The notes below the pieces were generated by a model. It had not been told where the DNA came from. It searched no databases and worked only from the letters and a program-made list of their open reading frames with translations. From Parasulfuritortus sp036391875 (lineage in GTDB: Bacteria > Pseudomonadota > Gammaproteobacteria > Burkholderiales > Thiobacillaceae), in contig DASVZA010000026.1 in the NCBI GenBank assembly GCA_036391875.1, forward strand, positions 1 through 23,805: a stretch of DNA of 23,805 bases. The letters are read 5' to 3'. Of this stretch, positions 23,776-23,805 are shown in pieces. Made by a program: the position numbers and the translations under genes. Each line of letters starts with the position of its first letter. The stretch's first letter is position 1.

Positions 23776-23805
23776 CGACAGCCTGCCCCGCAGGACCGCC
23801 GCCAC

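Overview
This is a GC-rich stretch of a Gram-negative, proteobacterial chromosome, most likely betaproteobacterial. That placement rests on codon use, the Hyb-type hydrogenase and an Aas/LplT pair closely resembling the enterobacterial enzymes; the genus cannot be named from the sequence. No tRNA, rRNA, CRISPR array, transposase or integrase was seen. Coding density is very high; the largest non-coding gap is about 295 bp.

Region 1 (1-12134, + strand) holds four consecutive large genes. The first is an alanine-rich helical protein cut by the window edge. The second and third are related proteins that share an N-terminal module of a kind seen in phage-tail-like / extracellular contractile injection system (eCIS) loci. 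The fourth is a 2167-residue protein with two DUF4157 (HExxH) domains, an HNH-nuclease-like segment, a beta-rich repeat core, a caspase/CHAT-like candidate cysteine-peptidase domain and a C-terminal SH3 domain. I read this as the distal, cargo/effector end of an eCIS-type locus whose sheath, tube and ATPase genes would lie upstream. It is the best candidate for an undescribed system here.

Region 2 (12430-17510, + strand) follows an AT-rich spacer. It is a compact hybO-hybA-hybB-hybC operon for a membrane-bound, periplasm-facing uptake [NiFe] hydrogenase of the E. coli hydrogenase-2 type. HybO and HybC form the catalytic dimer, HybA is the ferredoxin-like electron relay, and HybB is the NrfD-type quinone-reducing membrane subunit. 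A strong hairpin terminator at 17561-17589 ends it.

Region 3 (17589-22311, - strand) runs toward the hydrogenase operon. Its three genes each overlap or nearly abut the next: a CREST/alkaline-ceramidase-like membrane hydrolase, Aas (acyltransferase plus acyl-ACP synthetase) and LplT (lysophospholipid flippase). Together they look like a lysophospholipid uptake and re-acylation unit. This LplT carries an extra C-terminal domain that looks like a dead PlsC acyltransferase.

Region 4 (22466-23775, + strand) is divergent from region 3. It holds an XRE-type regulator and hybD, the endopeptidase that matures HybC. hybD is thus separated from its substrate gene by the lipid operon. The divergent intergenic region carries an inverted repeat that could be the regulator's operator.
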